Source: Aneurinibacillus tyrosinisolvens
Lineage (GTDB): Bacteria; Bacillota; Bacilli; Aneurinibacillales; Aneurinibacillaceae
Assembly (NCBI RefSeq): GCF_001015055.1
Contig: NZ_BBWZ01000002.1
Location: 248,001-312,000 of the forward strand
Length of the DNA stretch: 64,000 nt
Direction: 5' to 3'
Shown: positions 9,572 to 17,953 of the stretch, one piece after another
Numbering within the stretch: the first letter of the stretch is position 1
How the letters are laid out: the number at the start of each line of letters is the position of its first letter
Notes under the pieces: model-generated
Databases searched by the model: none
Told to the model about the DNA's origin: nothing
Seen by the model: only the letters and a program-made list of their open reading frames with translations
Position numbers and translations under genes: made by a program

Positions 9572-10708
9572 ATGAAAAAGAAACTATCCGCTTTACTCGT
9601 AACAGCATCGCTGCTTGTACCGTATGCTGTGCTTTCTCCTGCGGCTTATGCTGCAGAACAGCAAAAGGATCAGGAGTTAACCCTAACCTATCAGCAGGCC
9701 GTTGAACGCGCTTTAAATAACAGCTATACACTGAAAAACTCAAAAGAGGATATTGATCGTTCTGCCGAAGTAAGGGATAAAGTGGGGGAGAATGTAAAAT
9801 ATACTCCTATCCCAAATCCCAATGCTCCTTATAGCTACGATGCCTATAACCAGGCAGCGAATATGGCTTTTAGTGGATTTCAAAAAGCAAGCGTCGGATA
9901 TGAGATATCCAAAAAGCAAGCTGTGATTGATGAGGACACTGTTGTAGCCAATGTCAGAAAGGCCTATAACGATATTCTTCAGGCACAGGAACAGAAAAAA
10001 TTGGCGGACTTAACCGTTCATAATGATGACATGCAGCGAAATATTACACAGATAAAGTTTGAAACAGGAGTATCCAGTAAGGTTGAAAAAACAAAAGCAG
10101 ATGGAACGTATAATGCTGATCGGAAAAGCAAGGAAGCAGCTGGAAAGGCTCTAGAAGCCTCTTACCAAAAGTTCGATTCTTTAGTTGGCTTGCGTCCGGA
10201 AGCCCGGCCGCAACTGGCAGATCAGCTTACCTTTGTTGATATGCCTGATGTGGATTTAGAAAGCCACATTACCCGTACCCTTTCCGAAAACCCTGCGCTT
10301 TGGAAGGCGAATAAGGCAATTGAGTTAGCTCGCCTCAGTGTTGATTTATACATGTTTAATGACAAGTCAAATCCGGATACGTACGATGCCAAGAAAATTG
10401 ACGTAACCAAAGCTGAGAACACGTATGCAGATGCAAAGGAACAGACGGCAAAAGCATTACGGACGATCTATCAGTCTATTCGTCAAATTGAAGACAACTA
10501 CAAGGGATTACAAGAAAACGTTGGTGTTGCAGAAGAGGGGCTTCGTGCTACTCAGGTTCAATATGATGTAGGCTTAGCTACGAAACTTGAATTAAGCAAT
10601 GCACAGCTTACCGTTGATAAGTTGAAAGAAAAAATGTCCGAACTTAGTGTACAGCATGATAATTTAATCCAGACTTTCTATAAGCCTTGGGCCGGATCGG
10701 CTTCCTAA
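9572..10708 (+). CDS. TolC-family secreted protein
   Basis: A 378-residue protein with a signal peptide (MKKK start, cleavage near AYAAEQ, residue ~29) followed by long amphipathic helices of the outer-membrane-efflux (TolC) type. LTYQQAVERALNNSYTLKNSKEDI is matched in type by QYDVGLATKLELSNAQLTVDKLKE near the end (segments described, residues ~32-55 and ~335-358). TolC normally forms an outer-membrane channel, which this Gram-positive lacks; TolC-like secreted proteins are known in Paenibacillaceae, but their role is not established. GGAGAGG precedes ATG, and the gene sits alone between two terminators. Confidence 0.75.
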   Translation: MKKKLSALLVTASLLVPYAVLSPAAYAAEQQKDQELTLTYQQAVERALNNSYTLKNSKEDIDRSAEVRDKVGENVKYTPIPNPNAPYSYDAYNQAANMAFSGFQKASVGYEISKKQAVIDEDTVVANVRKAYNDILQAQEQKKLADLTVHNDDMQRNITQIKFETGVSSKVEKTKADGTYNADRKSKEAAGKALEASYQKFDSLVGLRPEARPQLADQLTFVDMPDVDLESHITRTLSENPALWKANKAIELARLSVDLYMFNDKSNPDTYDAKKIDVTKAENTYADAKEQTAKALRTIYQSIRQIEDNYKGLQENVGVAEEGLRATQVQYDVGLATKLELSNAQLTVDKLKEKMSELSVQHDNLIQTFYKPWAGSAS

Positions 10709-10728
10709 GTTCATTATGCTTACTTTTT

Positions 10729-10759
10729 AACAGGTACCTGTATAGGGTGCCTGTTTTTT
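10729..10759 (+). terminator. Intrinsic terminator after tolC-like gene
   Basis: Stem ACAGGTACC / GGTGCCTGT with a 7-base loop and a T6 tail. Confidence 0.85.
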
Positions 10760-10882
10760 GCATTTAAAAGAGAATAATTGGGTTTTATACTATAATATAA
10801 CCAGGCGTTGGCGGCATTTTCTTTTGTATGATAGAATTTGATGGGGCGAATTTTGCTATAAAGTAAGGGAGGTACCTTTCGT

Positions 10883-12286
10883 TTGCTGTTTAACTCCTAT
10901 GAATATATTCTAGGTTTCTTACCTGTTGTCTTTATTATTTATTTCCTTTTGATTAGATGGCGTTTTGTTGTTTTTTCTAAAGCATGGTTGGCTCTGTCTT
11001 CCCTATTCTTCTACAGCTGGTGGAACATCTCTTATCTTCCCCTGCTGCTCGGTTCCATCTTGTTCAACTATACAGTAGGATTGACACTCGGCAGGATGGG
11101 CGAGAAGACAATATATAAGAGGTTAATATTAACGGTAGGAATAGCAGGAAACCTAGCTTTGCTTGGTTACTACAAATACGCGGACTTCTTTATTAACAAT
11201 ACAAATGAACTTTTTTCCACTGCTTTTCCACTCATGCATCTTATCTTGCCATTGGGAATTAGCTTCTTTACGTTTACTCAGACCGCATTCTTAGTGGATG
11301 CGTATCGTGGGGAGAGTACAGAATATAATTTTTTGAACTATATCTTATTCGTTACATTTTTCCCTCATCTTATTGCCGGTCCAATTTTGCACCACAAAGA
11401 AATGATGCCTCAGTTCGATCTGTTGCGGAATAAGGTAATAAGCTGGAAAAACATTTCACAGGGCGTGTTCATATTTTCTATTGGTTTATTTAAGAAGGTA
11501 GTGATTGCAGATACGCTTGCTGCGTGGGCAACGCAGGGATTTGATAAACTGCCGACTTTGACTTTTTCAGAGGCCTGGATAACGTCTCTTTCCTATACGT
11601 TCCAGCTTTATTTTGATTTCAGTGGATATACGGACATGGCGATCGGGGGAGCGCTTTTATTTAATATTCGCTTCCCTTTAAATTTTAACTCGCCGTATAA
11701 GTCTCTTAACATTCAGGAATTCTGGCGCCGATGGCATATTACACTGGGGCGTTTCTTCCGTAACTACGTCTACATTCCGCTCGGAGGGAACCGTAAAGGA
11801 AGGCTGCGTACATACTATAATTTGCTCGTTATTTTTGTGCTGACAGGCTTCTGGCACGGTGCTGGGTGGACATTTATTCTCTGGGGCTCCCTGCATGGGA
11901 TAGCGACCGTTTTTCATCGTTACTGGTCGAAGTTCAATATTCCGATGCCTCGCTGGCTGGCCTGGTTTCTTACGTTTCAATTTGTGAATATAACCTGGGT
12001 ATTTTTCCGGGCAAAACAATGGGAGGATGCAGTAAAAGTATTGAAGGGAATGTTTGGGCTTAATGGTATCCATGTTTCGCTGAAAGAAATTACAATTGCA
12101 GATGCTGGGTTTGCTTTATTCTTTCTTCTATTTGCTGCAGTGCTTGCTTTATTCGCGCGTAACTCGATGGAGTTAACCTCCCGCTTTAAGCCAAACCCCG
12201 CTATTGCCTTAGCGGCGTCTGTCCTGTTTGTTTACTCGCTGCTGCATTTTTACCGTATCAGTGAATTCCTCTATTTTAATTTTTAA
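10883..12286 (+). CDS. MBOAT family O-acyltransferase (AlgI/PatA-like)
   Basis: A 467-residue polytopic protein of the membrane-bound O-acyltransferase family. The N-terminus MLFNSYEYILGFLP is typical of AlgI/PatA proteins, and the catalytic-histidine region GFWHGAGWTFILWG lies near residues 323-336. These enzymes pass acetyl groups across the membrane to a partner that acetylates an extracellular polysaccharide. TTG 10883 follows GGGAGGT. It is followed after 50 bases by an AlgX-like SGNH protein, the expected partner. In Bacillus anthracis an MBOAT/SGNH pair (PatA/PatB) acetylates the secondary cell-wall polymer that anchors S-layer proteins; the same role here is inference from the locus. 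Confidence 0.9.
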   Translation: MLFNSYEYILGFLPVVFIIYFLLIRWRFVVFSKAWLALSSLFFYSWWNISYLPLLLGSILFNYTVGLTLGRMGEKTIYKRLILTVGIAGNLALLGYYKYADFFINNTNELFSTAFPLMHLILPLGISFFTFTQTAFLVDAYRGESTEYNFLNYILFVTFFPHLIAGPILHHKEMMPQFDLLRNKVISWKNISQGVFIFSIGLFKKVVIADTLAAWATQGFDKLPTLTFSEAWITSLSYTFQLYFDFSGYTDMAIGGALLFNIRFPLNFNSPYKSLNIQEFWRRWHITLGRFFRNYVYIPLGGNRKGRLRTYYNLLVIFVLTGFWHGAGWTFILWGSLHGIATVFHRYWSKFNIPMPRWLAWFLTFQFVNITWVFFRAKQWEDAVKVLKGMFGLNGIHVSLKEITIADAGFALFFLLFAAVLALFARNSMELTSRFKPNPAIALAASVLFVYSLLHFYRISEFLYFNF

Positions 12287-12336
12287 CTGGGAATAATATT
12301 AAAGTGGGAATGAGGAAGAATTCTTGGAGGTATGAA

Positions 12337-13416
12337 TTGAAAAAACGATATAAAAAATGGCTTGCCTGGTATCTCCTGTTTTCTATTGGGGGAGTTGGGA
12401 TTATTAGTTTATTTAACTACCTTATTGATCCGCTGCAGTTTTACCGCAAAGCTTCCTATCATCCTTCATTTTCTGAAGAGGAGCGTTTCCAAAATCCTGG
12501 CCTGGCAAAAAACTATCCATACGATACGATCATTGTAGGCAGCTCAATGACACAGAATTTTATTCCTTCCTATGTGGATAAGAAGCTGGGTGCAAAAACG
12601 ATAAAGCTGTCTGCGTCCGGTTCTTCCGTACATGAGCAATACTTAATCGCCAAATTGGCATTGGAAACAGGGAAAGTAAAAAACGTAATATGGGCCGTTG
12701 ATTTCTCATCCTTACGCGGGGAACCACTGCGGGTACGGAATGATCAGGGACCCTTTCCGTTTTACTTATATGATAAAAATCCTTTGAATGATGTGAAATA
12801 CTTATTCAATAATGATACTCTCCAGCAAAGCTGGCATATTATTGACTCTATTACGAGAAATCGCCCTTATCCGAGTAACCTGGACATGCTTAACAACTGG
12901 GGCAGCCTTCCTGTATTCGGTAAAGAGAGGGTAGTAAAAGATTATCAAATGTGGAAAGAAGGGAAAGATCCCGGTCATGTGATGAAGCCAGATCCGGAAG
13001 CTTTTCAGTTGATAAGAGAAAGTGCGGATCAAAATATTTTCCCGCTTGTGAAGCAATATAAGAACGTAAACTTTTACTTTTTCTATCCGCCTTATTCTAT
13101 TTTGACTCACCGTTTGTTCTATGATAACAAGTTGTTTGATAGCCTGATCGGTATGAAGCGATATATGTTTACTGAAATCGGCTCAATGCCGAATGTAAAA
13201 CTGTATGATTTCCAGTATGATACGAATATTACGTATGATTTAAGCCATTATCGGGATACATCACACTACTCGCAAAAAATTAATAATTTTATCATAGATG
13301 AAATGACTAATAATAAATACCAGGTTACTCCCCATAATTTAGAAATAAACATAAACAAGCTGCGGAATCAGGTGAAATCTGTAAATGTGGAGCAGCTAAT
13401 AAGGCGATCTCCATAA
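12337..13416 (+). CDS. SGNH/AlgX-like extracellular acyltransferase partner
   Basis: A 359-residue protein with one N-terminal membrane anchor (about residues 9-30) and an extracellular SGNH-hydrolase-like domain. The nucleophile motif is VGSSMTQNF near residue 67, and DTSHYSQ near residue 306 carries the late Asp/His pair. An in-frame GTG lies at 12304, but TTG 12337 has GGAGG six bases upstream and is the better start. With the preceding MBOAT gene it forms the common two-gene O-acetylation module. The acceptor is probably a wall glycan (inferred). Confidence 0.75.
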   Translation: MKKRYKKWLAWYLLFSIGGVGIISLFNYLIDPLQFYRKASYHPSFSEEERFQNPGLAKNYPYDTIIVGSSMTQNFIPSYVDKKLGAKTIKLSASGSSVHEQYLIAKLALETGKVKNVIWAVDFSSLRGEPLRVRNDQGPFPFYLYDKNPLNDVKYLFNNDTLQQSWHIIDSITRNRPYPSNLDMLNNWGSLPVFGKERVVKDYQMWKEGKDPGHVMKPDPEAFQLIRESADQNIFPLVKQYKNVNFYFFYPPYSILTHRLFYDNKLFDSLIGMKRYMFTEIGSMPNVKLYDFQYDTNITYDLSHYRDTSHYSQKINNFIIDEMTNNKYQVTPHNLEININKLRNQVKSVNVEQLIRRSP

Positions 13417-13497
13417 ATAGATGGGTAATTGAACTGCGCTTCTGTTTTTTTTATACACAAGCTATAATAGCAGTAGATTAAAGGAGGTTAAAAATTT

Positions 13498-14457
13498 ATG
13501 GCTTTTTTTAAAAAGCGTTCAACCGATTCCGAGCAAACTCAGGAACCATCAATAAATGAGACAGAGGTAAAGGAATCGGCTGGTGCTGAACATCAGGAAG
13601 ATGGCTTTGTTTCAGAAAAAGAACAGCCAGTAAAGGAAAAAGAGTATGCCCGGCCGCAGACTCGGTTAGTTCTTCCGCAGGGAAAGGACGAGCTTCCCAA
13701 TGAGTTACGCTATGTTATGCAATTTATTCATAGTGAACTGCCTCCGATTGAGGAAGGGACCCTTTCCATTGATGGATATAAGTTGGAGCAAGGGACCTTT
13801 GGATTTACCCTCACGGCTTTCTTGCGCAACAACACGGAAGAAGCAATATTCTTAACCTTTGTTCCTCTTGTTTTATTTGATGCAGATAATAATTTAATCG
13901 CGCGGCGGGTATTTAATCTCGATGCAGTGGAGATGGAGCCGAAAACAGCGCTTCCTTATCAATTTGAATTTTATCCAGAGCATTTTACAATGAATTCATT
14001 TGATTTGTCTTCCTGGTATGTGGCGTTTCATATGCATGGGGATGAATTCCGTGCAGTAACGCCAATTGAGCCTTTTGAAACAAGGGAGGATTTTTCGATC
14101 CAGAATCAAGTTGAGAAGGAGTACCGCCAGGCGCGGGCTCATGCATTGAATATTTTAGAGGAAACTCAGGGGCAGATTAACTTTATCCGCGGAGGTTTTG
14201 CTTTTTCGGAAGCAGGTAATCTTGCTGTAGAGCTATATATCCGTAATGGACGTGAAGAAGAGGTTAGCCTTCCAGACAATCTTGTCTGCACGGTTCTTGA
14301 TACACAGGGTGATGAGGTGGCCTCCGCTTCTTTTGATCTTTCTGGTGTCCTGCTCCCTCCGTCTTCAGTGACACTGTATACGTTGGAATACGACAAGAAC
14401 TTGATTAGAAAGGAAAATCCTGATTTATCTGATTGGTCCATTCGAGTAGAAGGGTAA
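13498..14457 (+). CDS. slaP: SLAP-domain accessory Sec S-layer assembly protein
   Basis: A 319-residue cytoplasmic-looking protein: a basic start (MAFFKKR), an acidic linker to about residue 50, then two related ~110-residue SLAP repeats (about 70-185 and 205-319). Both contain the pattern of an initial helix, a 'GGF/GTF' beta segment and a closing DLS.W strand (DLSSWYVAFHM and DLSDWSIRVEG). In B. anthracis SlaP works with SecA2 for S-layer protein export. AAAGGAGG precedes ATG. The neighbouring acylation pair and S-layer-like genes support that role. No SecA2 gene is in the window. Confidence 0.75.
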   Translation: MAFFKKRSTDSEQTQEPSINETEVKESAGAEHQEDGFVSEKEQPVKEKEYARPQTRLVLPQGKDELPNELRYVMQFIHSELPPIEEGTLSIDGYKLEQGTFGFTLTAFLRNNTEEAIFLTFVPLVLFDADNNLIARRVFNLDAVEMEPKTALPYQFEFYPEHFTMNSFDLSSWYVAFHMHGDEFRAVTPIEPFETREDFSIQNQVEKEYRQARAHALNILEETQGQINFIRGGFAFSEAGNLAVELYIRNGREEEVSLPDNLVCTVLDTQGDEVASASFDLSGVLLPPSSVTLYTLEYDKNLIRKENPDLSDWSIRVEG

Positions 14458-14463
14458 ATTTAT

Positions 14464-14490
14464 GAAGCATCCCCAGGGGTGCTTCTTTAT
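14464..14490 (+). terminator. Intrinsic terminator after slaP-like gene
   Basis: GAAGCATCCC / GGGGTGCTTC hairpin followed by TTTATTTATT. Confidence 0.8.
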
Positions 14491-14590
14491 TTATTAATGT
14501 ATATTTATCTTTTTACTACTATATATTGTTTAACGGGAGAAATATTGGGTATATAAGAATGTAGAAAATTTATCTTAGGGGTGGTCAAGG

Positions 14591-15052
14591 GTGAAAAAGA
14601 AATTGATTTCTGCTTTATGCACGGCTGTTGCTTGCACAGCGCTTACGGTTCCTTCTATAGCCGGAGCAGCTGCTACTAAGGTGTTTGTAGATGGTGTATC
14701 TATTACATCTGAACAGTCTGCGATAATCAAGAAGAACCGAGTGCTTGTACCGATGAGAGTCATTTTCACTAAGTTAGGTGCTGAGGTACAGTGGAATGAA
14801 AGTGAAAAGACGATTACGGCTACAAAAGGGGACAAAAAGTTCACGATTACGATTGGATCTGAAAACGCGGTCACAGGAGGAAATACGATAGTAAAATTAG
14901 ATGTTCCCCCAGAGGCGATTAACGGCCGTACGCTTGTTCCTGCCCGCTTTGTGAGTGAAGTGCTCGGTGCCAGCGTTAATTGGGACAAAAAAGAAAATGC
15001 CGTACATATTATTTCAGCGCCATCAGCGTCACCTACACCATCCACGCCATAG
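14591..15052 (+). CDS. Small secreted stalk-domain protein (copper amine oxidase N-terminal-like)
   Basis: A 153-residue protein: a signal peptide ends near residue 26 (AGAAATK), followed by one stalk domain with both half-repeats (KNRVLVPMRVIFTKLGAEVQW and NGRTLVPARFVSEVLGASVNW). It ends in a Ser/Pro/Thr-rich tail. The start is GTG 14591 after TAGGGGTGG. It is one of five stalk-domain proteins in the window. A wall-associated role is likely; there is no evidence for enzymatic activity. Confidence 0.8.
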   Translation: MKKKLISALCTAVACTALTVPSIAGAAATKVFVDGVSITSEQSAIIKKNRVLVPMRVIFTKLGAEVQWNESEKTITATKGDKKFTITIGSENAVTGGNTIVKLDVPPEAINGRTLVPARFVSEVLGASVNWDKKENAVHIISAPSASPTPSTP

Positions 15053-15086
15053 GGTGCCATGGCTAATTGTTTATACCATGCAAACT

Positions 15087-15121
15087 AAACCCTCCTGAAT
15101 TTCAGGGGGGTTTACTATTTT
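15087..15121 (+). terminator. Intrinsic terminator after 14591 gene
   Basis: AAACCCTCCTGAA / TTCAGGGGGGTTT hairpin with a T-rich tail. Confidence 0.85.
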
Positions 15122-15145
15122 TACATTTTCTTTTTAAAAAAACAA

Positions 15146-15174
15146 ATGACAAAACAAGAAAATCTTGTTACAAT
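15146..15174 (+). promoter_or_regulatory. marR promoter with embedded operator palindrome
   Basis: A -35 ATGACA (15146-15151) and a -10 TACAAT (15169-15174) are spaced 17 bases. The spacer is filled by the perfect inverted repeat AACAAGA-AAA-TCTTGTT (15153-15169). A palindrome inside the promoter of a MarR gene is the usual autorepression layout. Confidence 0.7.
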
Positions 15175-15246
15175 AACTTTTGTTGAAAAAAATAGTTCGG
15201 ATACGAAATGTTTTTTCCCGAAACACATGGAAAGGAGGGGGAGGGA

Positions 15247-15689
15247 ATGGAAAATCCATCACGGCAAATCCGTTTCTTAATCAGACAAATCAACCAGGCT
15301 TCTTCGGCCTCGTCGCCTGTGAGCTCTCCGCCTACGGCATCACCGTCCCCCAGATTCTTGTCCTTCGCTCCCTTAAAAACCGCCGCCTCAAGATATCCGA
15401 GATTAGCAGGGAAGTTGGACTTTCCAACAGCACCGTATCCGGCATCATCGATAGGCTCGAAGAGGGCGGATACGTGGAGCGCGTTCGAGACAAGGAAGAC
15501 CGGCGGGTAGTCTGGGTTGCGCGTACGGATAAATTCAAGCGGATTACGAACGAAGTGCCTGTTCTTCAGGATCAATACTTTGACTCCCTGCTTGCCGGAA
15601 TTACTGAGGAAGAGAGACAGTCCATCCTGAAGTCCCTTACCCTCCTTTCCAATCACATCCAGGATAAACTGCACGATCGTAAGGGATAA
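15247..15689 (+). CDS. MarR family transcriptional regulator (frameshifted near 15300)
   Basis: A winged-helix MarR-type repressor, about 147 residues if one base is restored. ATG 15247 follows AAAGGAGGGGGAGG and encodes MENPSRQIRFLIRQINQA. The rest of the family sequence (FFGLVACELSAYGITVPQIL, then the recognition helix in LSNSTVSGIIDRLEEGG and the wing KEDRRV) lies in the next frame. The frames meet at GCTTCTTC around 15300; one extra T gives a continuous protein. It heads an export operon and probably represses it through the palindrome at 15153-15169. The indel may be a sequencing error or a real mutation that would derepress the pump. Confidence 0.75.
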
Positions 15690-15765
15690 AATTTTTGCGT
15701 CTATATTTCGTATTCAAATGATTAGGTTGAGAAAGAACCTACATAGAAAAGGTTGAGGTGGGAGA

Positions 15766-16419
15766 ATGAACCGGAAGAAGTTGTTGATTTTTCTTCTCGC
15801 AATCATCGTATTGGGAGGGGGCGGTATCGGTTATTACTACTGGTACCAGGGAAAGCATTATGTAAAAACAGACGACGCGCGCATTCAGGGCGACACGTAT
15901 CGAATTCTGCCACAAATTGCCGGGGAAATAACGAGCATGAATGTCGAAGAAGGGGATACCGTGCAGCAGAACCAGGCGATTGCTCAGCAGGACACGTCCA
16001 ACATGGACCCAAGCATGATCGACAAATCCGTTCTTCGCGCGCCGGTGAGCGGAACGATTATCAAGTTGTTCTCCAAAGACCATGAAATGGCTTCACCAAG
16101 CTCGCCTGTAGGGTTAATGGTCGACATGAATGACTTGTATGTATCGGCCAATATCGAAGAAACATATGTGGATCGTATCCAGCCTGGCCAGGTAGTCGAT
16201 GTGACGATCGACACGCTGAACGGGCAGACACTCAAAGGCAAGGTGCGCAGAGTAGGCAAAGCGTCCAACTCGATGTTTTCTCTCCTGCCTGCAACGAACA
16301 CCAGCGGAAACTTCAATAAAGTAACCCAGCGTGTTCCGATAGAAATCTCATTAGGCAAAGCGCCCGGGCTGGAACTGATTCCGGGAACCAACGTTGAAGT
16401 GAAAATTCACGTATCGTAA
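15766..16419 (+). CDS. HlyD/EmrA-type membrane-fusion adaptor
   Basis: A 217-residue protein with one N-terminal membrane anchor (residues 6-27) and a compact biotinyl-lipoyl/beta-barrel region (VKTDDARIQGDTYRILPQIAGEI is the family opening, about residues 33-55). The usual coiled-coil hairpin is almost absent, so it is a short HlyD_D23-type adaptor of a DHA2 pump. GAGGTGGGAGA precedes ATG. It is 12 bases upstream of the MFS gene, so the two are co-expressed. Confidence 0.85.
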   Translation: MNRKKLLIFLLAIIVLGGGGIGYYYWYQGKHYVKTDDARIQGDTYRILPQIAGEITSMNVEEGDTVQQNQAIAQQDTSNMDPSMIDKSVLRAPVSGTIIKLFSKDHEMASPSSPVGLMVDMNDLYVSANIEETYVDRIQPGQVVDVTIDTLNGQTLKGKVRRVGKASNSMFSLLPATNTSGNFNKVTQRVPIEISLGKAPGLELIPGTNVEVKIHVS

Positions 16420-16431
16420 AGGAGGGTTACA

Positions 16432-17952
16432 ATGGCAACCACACCAACAGCTGCCGTGCCTTCCGAAGAATCTGCAAGTTACCGCTGGTTTGCCCTGCTG
16501 GCCATTATCCTAGCGGCTTTCGTGGCAATTCTAAACAATAGTTTAATTAACGTAGCGATCCCGAAGCTGATGAATGTTTTTGGATCCACGCAGGACCGGA
16601 TTCAATGGGTATTAACCGGCTATATGCTGGCTTCGGGCGTTATCATCCCGATTAGCGGATACATGGGGGAGCGCCTCGGATATAAGAGATTTTTGATTAT
16701 TGCGCTTGGTGTCTTTACAGGAGGAGCTTTCCTCTGTGCCATTGCCTGGAGTGATATGTCGCTCATCATCGCCCGCATTATTTCCGGGCTTGGCGGGGGC
16801 GTTATCATGCCTGTGAGTATGGCGATTATTTATAAAATTATGCCCCGGCACCAGATTGGAATGGCGCTCGGACTCTGGGGAATTTCCGCCATGGTAGCCC
16901 CGGCCGTCGGGCCTACGCTAAGCGGTTATTTGATTGAATGGTTGAGCTGGCGTTTTCTTTTTATTATTAATATCCCGATTGCCCTTTTTGCGATTTTCAT
17001 GATTATGGCCTTGCTGAAGGAAACGGAAAGAACCGCAGGCAAGAAATTCGATACATGGGGCTTTGTTCTTTCATCCTTATCGGCCGGTACCTTGCTGTAT
17101 GCGCTCAGTAACGGCCAGTCTAAAGGCTGGACATCATTTGAGATTGTCGGACTGTTTTATGTTTCGATAAGCTCTCTCCTCCTTCTTCTGTGGGTAGAGA
17201 CGGGCAAAGAAAATCCGCTGATTGATTTGTCCCTGTTTAAGAATTTCCATTATACGCTCAGCGTCATTTCAGCAAGCCTTGTTACGGTCGGGTTGTTTGG
17301 CGGGATTTTCTTAACGCCAATTTTCTTGCAGAACATTCAGGGTGTTTCCGCGATTGATACGGGGATTATTCTGATTCCACAGGCGATCGCCATGGCGGTT
17401 ACCATGCCGATTGCGGGGAGGCTTTTTGACAAAGTAGGGGTTGTTCCGCTTGGCCTTGTCGGATTAAGCTTGCTGAGTGTGATGACATACGAGCTGCACA
17501 ATTTGACCGTGGATACATCGCACCAGTGGCTGGAAACCGTGCTATCTCTTCGGGGAATTGGCATTGGGCTTTGTATGATGCCTCTCTCTACGGCCGGGAT
17601 GAATGCAGTGGCCCCGCAACAGGTGGGGAACGCCTCGTCGCTCTCCAACCTGATTCGCCAGGTAGCGGGGTCGATGGGAATTGCGGTGCTGACCACAATT
17701 ATGCAGCAGCGCAGCGCCCTTCACGCCCAGCACATTGCAGAGTCGGTTACAGGAGACTCACTGACAACGGTGACTCAGATGTTTGGCAGCAGCACGAGTG
17801 CCGCTCTTGGCGGTATGATACAGCGAGAAGCGTTGACCCGGGGAGTGGCGGAAACATTCCTGCTTTCTGCCCTGCCGCTTTACGTGACCATTCCACTTGT
17901 TTTTCTTTTTATGGTGAAGAAAAAAGATAGCAAAGAAAGAAAGGGAATATAG
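16432..17952 (+). CDS. DHA2 family (EmrB/QacA) MFS drug exporter
   Basis: A 506-residue MFS transporter with about 14 hydrophobic segments. DHA2 marks are LNNSLINVAIPKLM near residue 26 (motif D), GYMLASGVIIPISGYMGERLGYKR near 65-88 (motif A) and the motif C-like GLWGISAMVAPAVGPTLSG near 144-162. It exports hydrophobic or cationic compounds using the proton gradient. AAGGAGGGTTAC precedes ATG. It is flanked by two adaptor genes in one operon under the MarR gene. The substrate cannot be predicted. Confidence 0.9.
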   Translation: MATTPTAAVPSEESASYRWFALLAIILAAFVAILNNSLINVAIPKLMNVFGSTQDRIQWVLTGYMLASGVIIPISGYMGERLGYKRFLIIALGVFTGGAFLCAIAWSDMSLIIARIISGLGGGVIMPVSMAIIYKIMPRHQIGMALGLWGISAMVAPAVGPTLSGYLIEWLSWRFLFIINIPIALFAIFMIMALLKETERTAGKKFDTWGFVLSSLSAGTLLYALSNGQSKGWTSFEIVGLFYVSISSLLLLLWVETGKENPLIDLSLFKNFHYTLSVISASLVTVGLFGGIFLTPIFLQNIQGVSAIDTGIILIPQAIAMAVTMPIAGRLFDKVGVVPLGLVGLSLLSVMTYELHNLTVDTSHQWLETVLSLRGIGIGLCMMPLSTAGMNAVAPQQVGNASSLSNLIRQVAGSMGIAVLTTIMQQRSALHAQHIAESVTGDSLTTVTQMFGSSTSAALGGMIQREALTRGVAETFLLSALPLYVTIPLVFLFMVKKKDSKERKGI

Positions 17953-17953
17953 C

